From Micromonospora radicis (GTDB lineage Bacteria > Actinomycetota > Actinomycetes > Mycobacteriales > Micromonosporaceae): a stretch of 64,000 nucleotides of DNA. Below, one piece after another: positions 18,132 through 27,663 of the stretch (position 1 is its first letter; each line of letters begins with the position of its first letter). Where the stretch lies: the NCBI RefSeq assembly GCF_003583405.1, contig NZ_QXEC01000024.1:20641-84640 (forward strand), in the 5' to 3' direction. The position numbers and the translations under genes were made by a program. The notes beneath the pieces were generated by a model. The model searched no databases, was not told where the DNA came from, and saw nothing but the letters and a program-made list of their open reading frames with translations.

Positions 18132-18734
18132 TCAGCCCTTCACGAAGGTGTAGGTCATCGGGTAGCGGTAGAGGGTGCCCTCGTTGGCCTTCACCCCGCC
18201 GATGATGCCGAAGATCACCGGCACCACCCAGACCAGCATCGGGACGAAGAAGAGGATGCCGCAGGTGATCGCGGTCAACAGCCAGCTCAGCAGCCCGACG
18301 ATCGCCCAGGTGAGCTGGAAGTTGAGCGACGCCACGGCGTGCGCCCGGACGACCGGCGACTGCTGCCCACGGGTCATGTTCGCGATCAGGGGGGCGACCC
18401 AGCCGAGCAGGCCGCCACCGACGAACACGCCCAGCGGACCGCCGAAGTGGGCGATCAGCGCCCACGTCTTGTCCTCGCTGGTGGCGTAGCCGCCGCCCGG
18501 CGCGCCGTAGCCGCCGGTCGGGTAGCCGACACCAGGCGGCGGGTAACCACCGGGCGGCGGGTAACCACCGGGCGGCGGGTAGCCACCCGGCGGGGGGTAG
18601 CCGGCCGGCGGCGGCTGGTCGCCGGAGGGAGGCGGATAGCCGCCGGGCGGGGGATAGCCGGCCTGGCCAGGCGACCCGGACAGTGGAGTCGTGGGGTCGT
18701 CGCCGGCATCTGGGGGACGAGGTGGTTCAGTCAT
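18132..18734 (-). CDS. DUF4870 domain membrane protein with Gly-Tyr-Pro repeats
   Basis: The first 90 residues are disordered and built from repeated GGYPPP units; the rest is a DUF4870 (Tic20-like) domain with three to four membrane segments (WALIAHFGGPLGVFVGGG, LNFQLTWAIVGLLSWLLTA, GILFFVPMLVWVVPVIFGII). 200 residues. Proteins of this kind are common in actinomycetes; function unknown. The start ATG 18734 lacks a ribosome binding site but has TACCGT 7 bases upstream, which suggests a leaderless mRNA. GTG 18761 in frame is an alternative. Confidence 0.8.
   Translation of the reverse strand: MTEPPRPPDAGDDPTTPLSGSPGQAGYPPPGGYPPPSGDQPPPAGYPPPGGYPPPGGYPPPGGYPPPGVGYPTGGYGAPGGGYATSEDKTWALIAHFGGPLGVFVGGGLLGWVAPLIANMTRGQQSPVVRAHAVASLNFQLTWAIVGLLSWLLTAITCGILFFVPMLVWVVPVIFGIIGGVKANEGTLYRYPMTYTFVKG
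18530..18660 (-). repeat. short tandem repeats encoding GGYPPP
   Basis: Degenerate 15-18-bp repeats (CCACCGGGCGGCGGGTA type) encode the Gly-Tyr-Pro-rich N-terminus of the DUF4870 protein. Unit number is likely to vary between strains. Confidence 0.7.
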
Positions 18735-18741
18735 GGAGGTC

Positions 18742-18747
18742 ACGGTA
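18742..18747 (-). promoter_or_regulatory. -10 hexamer TACCGT of a leaderless DUF4870 promoter
   Basis: On the minus strand TACCGT, seven bases, then ATG 18734. Confidence 0.45.
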
Positions 18748-18860
18748 GGTGCCACCGGCAACGGCGCACCATAGCGACACCGGCAGGTGTCAACCCTCCG
18801 ATCGGCCCCCGGACACCTCTGCGGTCTTGATCATCGCGTTGCCGGGTGCCCCGACGTAGA

Positions 18861-18887
18861 CTGGCACTCGCTACAGTCGAGTGCCAG
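18861..18887 (+). promoter_or_regulatory. CIRCE operator upstream of hrcA
   Basis: CTGGCACTC - 9 bases - GAGTGCCAG, a perfect inverted repeat with the CIRCE spacing. It is the HrcA binding site; TAGACT at 18857-18862 overlaps its left end as a -10 element. HrcA therefore represses its own operon. Confidence 0.93.
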
Positions 18888-18940
18888 AGCGATCCGCCGT
18901 CGGCTCGACGCTCGGGGCTGACCTGCGACAGGAGGTGGGA

Positions 18941-19966
18941 GTGTTGGGTCTCGACGACCGTAAGCTCGCCGTGCTCCGGGCAATCGTCGAGGACTACGTC
19001 GCCACCCAGGAACCGGTCGGCAGCAAGGCGTTGGTCGAACGACACCAGCTCGGCGTCTCACCCGCCACCGTTCGCAACGACATGGCCGTGCTGGAGGAGG
19101 AGGGCTACATCCGCCAGCCGCACACCAGCGCCGGGCGGGTGCCCACCGACCGTGGCTACCGGCTCTTCGTCGACCGGCTCAGCCGGGTCAAGCCGCTCAG
19201 CCCGGCCGAACGCCGGGCGATCGAGCGCTTCCTCGCCGGGGCGGTCGACCTCGACGATGTGGTGCATCGCACGGTCCGGTTGCTGGCGCAGCTGACCCGT
19301 CAGGTAGCCGTCGTGCAGTACCCGAGCCTGGCCCGCTCCCGGGTTCGGCACCTGGAACTGGTGCCGATCTCCACCACCCGGCTGACGCTGGTCATGATCG
19401 CCGACACCGGCCGGGTCGAGCAGCGGCTGGTCGAGCTGCCCGCCCCGATTCCCGCCGACGACGTCCTCGAACTGCGTCGTACGGTCAACGAGAAGCTGGT
19501 CGGCATCCAACTGTCGGAGACCCCGCCGCTGGTGCAGGCGCTCATCGACGAGTGCCCGCCGCACCTGCGTCCGGCCATGACGACGCTCTCCACCGTGTTG
19601 CTGGAGACCCTCGTCGAGCGGCACGAGGAACGGATCGCCCTGGCCGGCACCGCCAACCTGACCCGCGGCGGCCTGCTGGACTTCCAGGGCTCGCTACGGC
19701 CCATCCTCGAGGCGCTTGAGGAGGAGGTCGTCCTGCTCAAGCTCATCGGTGAGGTGGAGCCGAGCACGTTGCGGGTGCGTATCGGCGACGAGAACCAGAT
19801 CGACAACCTGCGCGCGGCATCGGTGGTCAGCACCGGCTACGGCCCGGGCGCGACCATCCTCGGGGGGATGGGTGTGCTGGGGCCGACCCGAATGGACTAC
19901 CCCGGCACCATCGCCACGGTGAGGGCCGTGGCACGCTACGTGGGCGAGCTGCTGGCCCAGAACTGA
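18941..19966 (+). CDS. hrcA: heat-inducible transcription repressor HrcA
   Basis: HrcA binds CIRCE and represses chaperone genes; the GroE chaperonin assists its folding. The 341-residue product has the N-terminal winged helix (DDRKLAVLRAIVEDYVATQE, PVGSKALVERH, VSPATVRNDMAVLEEEGYI), the HTSAGRVPTDRGYR loop and the C-terminal dimer and GAF-like domains ending MDYPGTIATVRAVARYVGELL. GTG 18941 follows GGAGGTGGGA. The CIRCE site lies 54 bases upstream. dnaJ follows after 72 bases; groES/groEL are not in this window. Confidence 0.96.
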   Translation: MLGLDDRKLAVLRAIVEDYVATQEPVGSKALVERHQLGVSPATVRNDMAVLEEEGYIRQPHTSAGRVPTDRGYRLFVDRLSRVKPLSPAERRAIERFLAGAVDLDDVVHRTVRLLAQLTRQVAVVQYPSLARSRVRHLELVPISTTRLTLVMIADTGRVEQRLVELPAPIPADDVLELRRTVNEKLVGIQLSETPPLVQALIDECPPHLRPAMTTLSTVLLETLVERHEERIALAGTANLTRGGLLDFQGSLRPILEALEEEVVLLKLIGEVEPSTLRVRIGDENQIDNLRAASVVSTGYGPGATILGGMGVLGPTRMDYPGTIATVRAVARYVGELLAQN

Positions 19967-20038
19967 CCAGTCAGGGCCGACGGCGGGCTGCCGCCGCCGA
20001 CGGCGTGTAACGCGACTAACACGAGGACACGGAACGCA

Positions 20039-21184
20039 GTGGCCAGGGACTACTACGGAATTCTCGGCGTGAGCCGAGGCGCCTCCGACGACGAGATCAA
20101 GCGCGCCTATCGCAAGTTGGCGCGGCAGTTCCACCCGGACGTCAATCCGGATCCGGAGGCACAGGAGAAGTTCAAGGACATCAACGCCGCGTACGAGGTC
20201 CTCTCGGACGATCGGAAACGGCAGATCGTCGACCTCGGCGGCGATCCGTTGGCCCCGGGCGGCGGTGGTGCCGGTGGCCCGGGCGGGCCCGGCGGTGCCG
20301 GCCCGTTCGTCGGCTTCCAGGACATCATGGACGCGTTCTTCGGCGGTGCCACCGGCGCCGGCCGGGGCCCACGGCCGCGTACCCGGCCCGGCGCCGACGC
20401 GATCCTGCGGCTGGAACTGGACCTGCAGGAGACCGCGTTCGGTGTCGAGGCGCCGATCACGGTCGACACCGCGGTGCTCTGCACCACCTGCTCCGGCGCC
20501 GGTACCGCCGCCGGCACCCACCTGGCCACCTGCGAGGCGTGCGGCGGCCGGGGCGAGGTCCAGTCGGTGCAGCGCACCTTCCTCGGCCAGGTCGTCTCGG
20601 CCCGGCCCTGCACGGTCTGCCAGGGCTACGGCACCACCATCCCGCACCCCTGCCCGACCTGCGCCGGCGACGGCCGGGTCCGCACCCGCCGCTCGCTGAC
20701 CGTGAAGATCCCGGCCGGGGTCGAGGACGGCATGCGGATCCGGCTCGCCCAGCAGGGTGAGGTCGGCCCGGGTGGTGGCACCGCCGGTGACCTGTACGTG
20801 GAGATCCACGAGCGGCCGCACGACGTCTTCTCCCGCAAGGGCGACGACCTGCACTGCCGGGTGACCGTCCCGATGACCGCCGCGGCGCTCGGCACCCGGC
20901 TGACCATCAAGACGCTGGACAGTGAGGAACCGGTCGACGTCAAGCCCGGCACCCAGCCGGGCAGCACGCTGCGGCTGCGGGCTCGGGGCGTACCGCACCT
21001 GCGCGGCACCGGCCGGGGTGACCTGTACGTCCACCTGGACGTGCGTACCCCCACCAAGCTCGACGCCGACCAGGAGCGGATGCTGCGCGACTTCGCCAAG
21101 ACCCGCGGCGAGGAGGTCGCCGAACTCAGCAAGCAGGGCGGCTTCTTCTCCCGGATGCGCGACGCCTTCAACGGCCACGCCTGA
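20039..21184 (+). CDS. dnaJ: chaperone DnaJ (class I, hrcA-linked copy)
   Basis: A 381-residue Hsp40 co-chaperone that stimulates DnaK. J-domain at residues 1-70 with the essential HPD (FHPDVNPD); a short Gly-rich linker; four zinc-binding CXXCXGXG repeats (CTTCSGAG, CEACGGRG, CTVCQGYG, CPTCAGDG); then two beta-sandwich substrate domains. Actinobacteria usually carry two dnaJ genes; the one next to hrcA (dnaJ2) has this composition. Start GTG 20039 (MARDYYGILGVSRGA). Co-transcribed with hrcA and rsmE and so likely heat-regulated through CIRCE. Confidence 0.95.
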   Translation: MARDYYGILGVSRGASDDEIKRAYRKLARQFHPDVNPDPEAQEKFKDINAAYEVLSDDRKRQIVDLGGDPLAPGGGGAGGPGGPGGAGPFVGFQDIMDAFFGGATGAGRGPRPRTRPGADAILRLELDLQETAFGVEAPITVDTAVLCTTCSGAGTAAGTHLATCEACGGRGEVQSVQRTFLGQVVSARPCTVCQGYGTTIPHPCPTCAGDGRVRTRRSLTVKIPAGVEDGMRIRLAQQGEVGPGGGTAGDLYVEIHERPHDVFSRKGDDLHCRVTVPMTAAALGTRLTIKTLDSEEPVDVKPGTQPGSTLRLRARGVPHLRGTGRGDLYVHLDVRTPTKLDADQERMLRDFAKTRGEEVAELSKQGGFFSRMRDAFNGHA

Positions 21185-21210
21185 CCGGCGCGTACCGAGG
21201 CTGCCGGCTC

Positions 21211-21945
21211 ATGTCCGCTCCGTTGTTCCTGGTCGAGGCGCTGCCCACCGCCGCCGCGATGGTGCTGGACGGCCCTGAAGGGCACCACGCGGCCACCGTG
21301 CAGCGGTTGCGGGTGGGCGAGGAACTGCTCCTCGCCGACGGCCGGGGCGGCACGGCCAGCGCGGTGGTCACCGCCGTCGGCCGGGGCGCCCTCGACGTCG
21401 AGGTGACCGGCCGGGGGTACGTCGACGCGGCGAATCCCCGGCTGGTGGTGGTGCAGGGCATCGCCAAAGGCGACCGGGGTGAACTGGCCGTGCAGGCGAT
21501 GACCGAGGTCGGGGTGGACGAGATCGTCCCCTGGGCGGCCGGCCGTTCGGTGGTGCAGTGGCGCGGGGAACGGGGCGTACGGGCGCGGGCGAAGTGGGTG
21601 GCCACCGCCCGGGAGGCCGCCAAACAGGCCCGCCGCGCCTGGTTGCCGGTGGTGGCGGGCGCTCCGGACGAGTCCACCCGCTCGGTCGCGCGGCGGATCA
21701 GCGGTGCCGCCGCCGGTTTCGTCCTGCACGAGGAGGCGACCGACCGGCTCACCACCGCCGAACTGCCCGACCACGGCGAGATCGTGCTGGTGGTCGGCCC
21801 CGAGGGTGGCGTCGCACCGGCCGAGCTGTCCGCCTTCCAGGAGGCCGGCGCCCGTCCGGTCCGGCTCGGCGCCTCGGTGCTGCGTACCTCGACCGCCGGG
21901 GTGGCCGCCCTGGCGGTCCTCGCCACCCGCCTGCTGCGCTGGTAG
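21211..21945 (+). CDS. rsmE: 16S rRNA (uracil-1498-N3)-methyltransferase
   Basis: RsmE methylates N3 of U1498 in 16S rRNA. The 244-residue SPOUT-class product has an N-terminal PUA-like domain (GPEGHHAATVQRLRVGEELLL) and a C-terminal trefoil-knot domain with VVGPEGGVAP and LGASVLRTSTA, which form the SAM site. ATG 21211 lies 26 bases after the dnaJ stop. Third gene of the hrcA operon, as in other actinobacteria. Confidence 0.95.
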   Translation: MSAPLFLVEALPTAAAMVLDGPEGHHAATVQRLRVGEELLLADGRGGTASAVVTAVGRGALDVEVTGRGYVDAANPRLVVVQGIAKGDRGELAVQAMTEVGVDEIVPWAAGRSVVQWRGERGVRARAKWVATAREAAKQARRAWLPVVAGAPDESTRSVARRISGAAAGFVLHEEATDRLTTAELPDHGEIVLVVGPEGGVAPAELSAFQEAGARPVRLGASVLRTSTAGVAALAVLATRLLRW

Positions 21946-22436
21946 CCCCCACACCATCCCGCGCCACCCGCCCACCCTGCCCGGCCGCACCGCGTCCGCC
22001 CCTCGCCTGCGCCGTCCGGCCCCGCTGGCCGCGCCCGAGCTCGCTGGCCGCGCCGCGCTCCGCCGTCGGGTGCCCGACCACCCAGCTCTCCGGGAAGCCG
22101 ACAGGTACTCCTCTGCGCGCCCTTGCTCTGCTTCAACCCACGCAAGGGTCGGTGGCGTCGTGACCGTTGCGTCCATCGGCGGCGTCGCAACCGTTGCGTC
22201 CGGTGAAGCAGAGCAAAGGGGAGTAGGGAGAGGGCGGGCGATGGTGGGTGAACGCAGGGGTAGGGCGAGGGTGGGTGGACGCGGTGAGTGGGCGTGGGCG
22301 GCGGGTGGTGTGGCCGGGCGGCGGGTGGGTGACTTGGTGTGGCCGGGTGGGCGTGGGTGAGTTGGCGGCGGGGTGCGTGGTGGGGTGTGCGGTGCGTGGT
22401 GGGGCGGGACGCCTCCGGGTTTCCTACACTGCCCGG
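21946..22436. repeat. 490-bp gene-free element: C-rich arm, inverted repeat, G-rich arm
   Basis: After rsmE the plus strand is C-rich (about 21950-22080), then carries a 13-bp inverted repeat (TTGCTCTGCTTCA at 22123-22135 and its complement at 22204-22216) enclosing two copies of ACCGTTGCGTCC, then becomes strongly G-rich (about 22225-22410). No plausible gene is visible; open frames here are compositional. The layout resembles the elements at 42841 and 50515. Confidence 0.55.
22425..22430 (+). promoter_or_regulatory. -10 hexamer TACACT of a leaderless HIT-gene promoter
   Basis: TACACT, six bases, then GTG 22437; no ribosome binding site. The same hexamer and spacing precede the dus gene at 49345. 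Confidence 0.55.
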
Positions 22437-22799
22437 GTGAGTACTCCTGACTGCTTGTTCTGCCGGATCGTCGCCGGGGAGATCCCGGCCACGGTGGTCC
22501 GCGAGACCGCCACCACGCTCGCCTTCCGGGACATCGATCCGAAGGCGCCGGTGCACGTGCTGGTCATCCCGAAGGAGCACTACGCCGACGTGGCCACCCT
22601 CGGACAGGGTGATCCGGCGTTGGCCGGTGAGGTGCTCGCCACGGCCGCCGCGGTGGCCGAGGACGAGGGGCTGCTCGGCGACGGGTTCCGGCTGCTGTTC
22701 AACACCGGCGCGTACGGCGGTCAGGAGGTGTTCCACGCGCACGCACACCTGCTGGGTGGGGCGCCGCTCGGCCCGATGCTGGCCCGGAGCGTGGCGTGA
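22437..22799 (+). CDS. HIT domain nucleotide-binding protein
   Basis: A 120-residue HINT-type histidine-triad protein. N-terminal CLFCRIVAGEIPA carries a zinc-type Cys pair; the catalytic triad motif HAHAHLL is near the end. HINT proteins hydrolyse nucleoside phosphoramidates and adenylylated residues. GTG 22437 is chosen over longer frames because the leaderless -10 element ends six bases before it and the family begins here. The stop overlaps the next gene by four bases. Confidence 0.93.
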   Translation: MSTPDCLFCRIVAGEIPATVVRETATTLAFRDIDPKAPVHVLVIPKEHYADVATLGQGDPALAGEVLATAAAVAEDEGLLGDGFRLLFNTGAYGGQEVFHAHAHLLGGAPLGPMLARSVA

Positions 22800-24181
22800 G
22801 CCTGGTCGCCGGCCGTACCGCCGCCGCCGACCAGCTGGAACGGATGGTCCGGCGGGTCCAGGCGCAGGCCCGGGTTCCGGCGGTCGCGGCGGCGGTGAAC
22901 CGGGCCGACCGGGCGCTGTGGACGTGCACGGTCGGCGGCACCGGCAACGACACCACGCTGGACGAGCAGACCCGGTTCCGGATCGGGTCGGTGACCAAGA
23001 CCTTCACCGCGGTCCTGACGATGCAGTGCCGCGACGACGGCCTGCTCGACCTCGACGACCCGTTGGCGCGGCACCTCGACCTGCCGGCCCACGGTGAACT
23101 GACGGTACGCCGGCTGCTGTCGCACACCGCCGGGCTGCAACGCGAGCCGTACGGCGACGTGTGGGACACGTTGGACGCGCCGGACACCGACCGGCTGGTC
23201 GCCGAGTTGGCCCGGGCCGAGCGGGTACTGCCACCCGGCCGGCGTTACCACTACTCGAATCTGGGCATGGCGCTGCTCGGCCGGCTGGTCGGCCGGCTGC
23301 GCGGGGCCAGCTGGGCCGAGGTGCTGACCGAGCGGGTGCTGACCCCGCTCGGGCTGACCGCCACCACGGTCTCGCCGGGTCCACGGGCGGCGATCGGTTT
23401 CCTGGTCGACGCGTACTCCGACGAGGCCCGTGCGGAACCACCGACCGACTTCGGCGCGGTCGGCCCCGCCGCGCAGCTGTGGAGCACCGCCGGTGACATG
23501 GCCCGGTGGGCGGCCTTCCTGGCCGATCCGGCGGCGCTGGACACCGCCGGTCGGGTGCTCGCCCCGGCCACCCTGGACGAGATGCGCTGGCCGGTCACGG
23601 TCACCGACGAGACGGTGTGGGCCGGTGGCTTCGGCCTCGGGCTGATCCTGGTGCCGCGGGGTGACCGGGTGCTGCACGTCGGGCACGACGGGGCGATGCC
23701 CGGCTTCCTGGCCGGGGTCTACGGCCGGCGCGGCGAGGGTACCCCGGCCGCGTTCGGAGCCGCCGTGCTCGGCTCCTCGGGCACCGCGACGGAGCTGCTG
23801 GAGCTGCCGCACCGGCTGCTCGCCGCCGCCGTCGAGCACGACCCGGCCGACATCGCTGCCTGGCGGCCCGGCGAGCCGGCCCCCGTCCACCTGCGCGGCC
23901 TGCTGGGCCGATGGTGGGGCGAGGGCTTCGAGTACGTCTTCTCCTGGCACGACGGCACGTTGCGGGCCCGGGGCGCCGGTGATCCGGCCGGGCGCCCGCC
24001 GGCCGTCTTCGCGTCGGTGCCGGAGCAGCCGGACGTGTTCCGGACGGTCTCCGGGCGGGAGGTCGGCGAGTTGCTCCGGCTGACCCGCGACGGCGACGGG
24101 GTGGTGGTCCGGATGCACTGGGCGACCTACCGGTTCACCCGGCACCAGGAGACCTTCGACCGTTACGACTTCCGTGTCTGA
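22796..24181 (+). CDS. serine hydrolase, beta-lactamase class C fold
   Basis: A 461-residue penicillin-binding-protein-like hydrolase. The nucleophile is in SVTK (Ser about 65), the second motif is YSN (HYSNLGM, about 152) and the third is HVGHDG (about 293, replacing KTG). There is no signal peptide, so it is probably cytoplasmic, like many esterase- or peptidase-type members. A C-terminal lipocalin-like beta domain (LGRWWGEGFEYVFSWHDG) follows. Not a likely resistance enzyme. Coupled to the HIT gene (GTGA). Confidence 0.85.
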   Translation: MSLVAGRTAAADQLERMVRRVQAQARVPAVAAAVNRADRALWTCTVGGTGNDTTLDEQTRFRIGSVTKTFTAVLTMQCRDDGLLDLDDPLARHLDLPAHGELTVRRLLSHTAGLQREPYGDVWDTLDAPDTDRLVAELARAERVLPPGRRYHYSNLGMALLGRLVGRLRGASWAEVLTERVLTPLGLTATTVSPGPRAAIGFLVDAYSDEARAEPPTDFGAVGPAAQLWSTAGDMARWAAFLADPAALDTAGRVLAPATLDEMRWPVTVTDETVWAGGFGLGLILVPRGDRVLHVGHDGAMPGFLAGVYGRRGEGTPAAFGAAVLGSSGTATELLELPHRLLAAAVEHDPADIAAWRPGEPAPVHLRGLLGRWWGEGFEYVFSWHDGTLRARGAGDPAGRPPAVFASVPEQPDVFRTVSGREVGELLRLTRDGDGVVVRMHWATYRFTRHQETFDRYDFRV

Positions 24182-24336
24182 GGTGGCCCGACCTTCGAGT
24201 TTCCGCCCCTTTTGTCCGCTGGTGCGGGGGCGGCCGGGCGGCGGAATTGGGCAGCGTGCCCGTGCAGTTGACCCGATACGATGGAGGTAACGTCAGCACG
24301 CCGTGGCGACAGACCCGGCGCCGAGATCGAGAGCAG

Positions 24337-25422
<1,086 letters not shown>

Positions 25423-25437
25423 GACCGAGGGAAGAAA

Positions 25438-25911
25438 GTGTCCATCGAGATCGCCAACGAGTCGGGTGTCGTGGTCGACACCGACGCCGTGCTCGCCGTC
25501 GCCCGGCACGCCCTGGACGAGATGGGGGTCAACCCGCTCGCCGAGCTGTCCGTGCTGCTGGTCGACGTCGCCTACATGACGGACCTGAACCACCGCTGGA
25601 TGGGTGGTGACGGTCCGACCGACGTGCTCGCCTTCCCCATGGACGAGGGCAGCGTCGACCACGGTCCAGGTGAGAACGCCGCCGCCGGTGGTGAACCGGC
25701 GCTGCTCGGTGACATCGTGCTCTGCCCGGAGGTGGCGGCGAAACAGGCGGCGGCCGCCGGGCACAGCTCCGACGACGAGCTGCACCTGCTCACCGTGCAC
25801 GGTGTCCTGCACCTGCTCGGCTACGACCACGCGGAGCCGGAGGAGGAGCGGGAGATGTTCGGGCTCCAGGCCCGGCTGTTGTCCAGCTGGCGGTCGACCC
25901 GCACCCGGTGA
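25438..25911 (+). CDS. ybeY: rRNA maturation RNase YbeY
   Basis: YbeY is a zinc metalloprotein required for 16S rRNA 3'-end maturation and ribosome quality control. The 157-residue product has the diagnostic motif HGVLHLLGYDH (three zinc-binding histidines) and the PTDVLAFPMDE segment. GTG 25438 follows GAGGGAAGAAA. It overlaps the CNNM gene by four bases. An acidic insertion (ENAAAGGEPALLGD) is normal for actinobacteria. Confidence 0.95.
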   Translation: MSIEIANESGVVVDTDAVLAVARHALDEMGVNPLAELSVLLVDVAYMTDLNHRWMGGDGPTDVLAFPMDEGSVDHGPGENAAAGGEPALLGDIVLCPEVAAKQAAAAGHSSDDELHLLTVHGVLHLLGYDHAEPEEEREMFGLQARLLSSWRSTRTR

Positions 25912-27293
25912 TGGATACCTCGCTGGCCGCGCCCGCCACCGGCCTTCCCGATCTGCAACTGCTCGTCTTCGCCGCCGGGCTGGTGGTGCTCGCCGGCCTC
26001 ATCGCGATGACCGAGGCGGCCCTGGCCGCCGTCTCGCCGGCCCGCGCCGCCGAGCTGGCTCGGGACGGGGCCCGGGGCGCGGCCACCCTGCAGACCGTCG
26101 CCGCTGACGTGGTCCGGCACCTGAACCTGTTGTTGCTGCTCCGGCTGCTCGCCGAGTTGACCGCCACCACGCTGGTGGCGCTGGTCGCGGTGGACACCTT
26201 CGGGGCGGGCTGGCGGGCGGCGCTGGTCACCGCCGGGGCGATGACCGTGGTCAGTTTCGTCGTGGTCGGGGTGGGTCCGCGTACCCTCGGCCGGCAGCAC
26301 GCGTACACGGTGGGTCGGTTCGCCGCGCCGCTGGTGCGCTGGCTGGGCCGGGTACTCAATCCCCTCGCGTCGCTGCTGATCCTGATCGGCAACGCGGTCA
26401 CCCCGGGGCGCGGCTTCCGGGAGGGGCCGTTCGCCACCCAGGTCGAGCTGCGTGAGCTGGTCGACCTCGCCGAGCAGCGGGGGGTCGTCGAGCACGGCGA
26501 GCGGCAGATGATCCATTCGGTCTTCGCCCTCGGTGACACCATCGCCCGCGAGGTCATGGTGCCGCGTACCGAGATGGTGTGGATCGAGTCCGGCAAGACG
26601 CTCGGCCAGGCCCTGGCGCTCTTCCTGCGTTCCGGCTTCTCCCGGATCCCGGTGATCGGCGAGAGCGTCGACGACGTGCTCGGCGTGCTCTATCTCAAGG
26701 ATCTCGTCCGGCGTACCCAGGGCGGTGCCGCGGAGGACCGCCAGCTGCCGGTGGCCGAGCTGATGCGACCGGCGACCTTCGTGCCGGAGTCCAAGCCCGT
26801 AGACGACCTGCTGTCGGAGATGCAGGCGGCCCGCAACCACCTGGTGATCGTCGTGGACGAGTACGGTGGCACCGGCGGGCTGGTCACCATCGAGGACATC
26901 CTTGAGGAGATCGTCGGGGAGATCACCGACGAGTACGACGTGGAACGCCCACCCGTCGAGCAGCTGCCCGACGGCGAGGTGCGGGTCACCGCCCGGCTGC
27001 CGGTGGAGGACCTCGGCGAGTTGTTCGACACCGAGCTGCCGCACGACGAGGTGGAGACCGTGGGCGGTCTGCTCGCCCAGTCCCTCGGGCGGGTGCCGAT
27101 CCCGGGTGCCGAGGTCGAGGTGGCCGGGCTCCGGCTGCTCGCCGAGGGGACCACCGGCCGGCGCAACCGGATCGACACGGTGCTGGTGCGCCGGGCGGAG
27201 CCGGCCGACGCGCAGGACAACCCGGGTGGTGGGCCGTCCGCCCTCCGGGGCGACACCGATCGATCAGAGGAGAGGCAGTCCGCCGATGCCTGA
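25908..27293 (+). CDS. CNNM/CorC-type transporter (hemolysin-like, DUF21-CBS-CorC_HlyC)
   Basis: A 461-residue membrane protein. The DUF21 domain with four membrane segments occupies residues 1-190 (LLVFAAGLVVLAGLIAMTEAA; ALVTAGAMTVVSFVVVGVGP); two CBS motifs follow (MVPRTEMVWIES; VDEYGGTGGLVTIEDILEEI) and a C-terminal CorC_HlyC domain (LFDTELPHDEVETVGGLL). Homologues export or handle Mg2+/Co2+. GTG 25908 overlaps the ybeY stop; ATG 25911 is the next codon. Conserved between ybeY and era in actinobacteria. Confidence 0.92.
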   Translation: MMDTSLAAPATGLPDLQLLVFAAGLVVLAGLIAMTEAALAAVSPARAAELARDGARGAATLQTVAADVVRHLNLLLLLRLLAELTATTLVALVAVDTFGAGWRAALVTAGAMTVVSFVVVGVGPRTLGRQHAYTVGRFAAPLVRWLGRVLNPLASLLILIGNAVTPGRGFREGPFATQVELRELVDLAEQRGVVEHGERQMIHSVFALGDTIAREVMVPRTEMVWIESGKTLGQALALFLRSGFSRIPVIGESVDDVLGVLYLKDLVRRTQGGAAEDRQLPVAELMRPATFVPESKPVDDLLSEMQAARNHLVIVVDEYGGTGGLVTIEDILEEIVGEITDEYDVERPPVEQLPDGEVRVTARLPVEDLGELFDTELPHDEVETVGGLLAQSLGRVPIPGAEVEVAGLRLLAEGTTGRRNRIDTVLVRRAEPADAQDNPGGGPSALRGDTDRSEERQSADA

Positions 27294-27663
27294 GTCACCC
27301 GCCGTACCAGCCGCTCGACCCGTCGGCTCCGAGCTGAGCGCGGAGGACGCCAAGCTGGTCATCCTCGCCCGGGGGGCCCGGGGTCGGGTGGGCGCCGTGG
27401 AGGGCGCCGCCGTGCGGGACCAGGACGGCCGTACGTACGCGGCGGCCAGCGTGTCGCTGCCCTCGCTGGTGATCACCGCGCTCCAGCTGGCGGTCGCCTC
27501 CGCGGCGGCGGCCGGCGCGACCCGGCTGGAGGCGGCGGTGGTGGTCACCGAGGCGTCCACCCTGGACGGTGCCGGGTACGCGGCGGTGCGGGACCTGGCC
27601 GCCGACGCGCCGGTGCACCTGGCCGCGCCGGACGGCACGGTGCTGGGCACGGTGACCGAGTGA
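27286..27663 (+). CDS. cytidine-deaminase-like protein without catalytic residues
   Basis: A 125-residue protein of the cytidine deaminase fold: VGAVEGAAVRDQDGRTYAAAS matches the first strands of CDA and ALQLAVASAAAAGATRLEAAVVVTEA matches the following helix and strand. The zinc ligands and proton shuttle are absent: neither HAE/CAE nor PCxxC occurs, and the whole protein has no Cys or usable His pair. It therefore cannot be a standard deaminase, although such proteins are often annotated so. ATG 27286 has GAGGAGAGG upstream and overlaps the CNNM gene by 8 bases; era follows with a four-base overlap. Its conserved place suggests a structural or regulatory role. Confidence 0.8.
   Translation: MPESPAVPAARPVGSELSAEDAKLVILARGARGRVGAVEGAAVRDQDGRTYAAASVSLPSLVITALQLAVASAAAAGATRLEAAVVVTEASTLDGAGYAAVRDLAADAPVHLAAPDGTVLGTVTE

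Noticed and set aside
22248..22436. N-terminal extension of the HIT protein
   Set aside because: G-rich repeat translation; the leaderless promoter and family N-terminus place the start at 22437.
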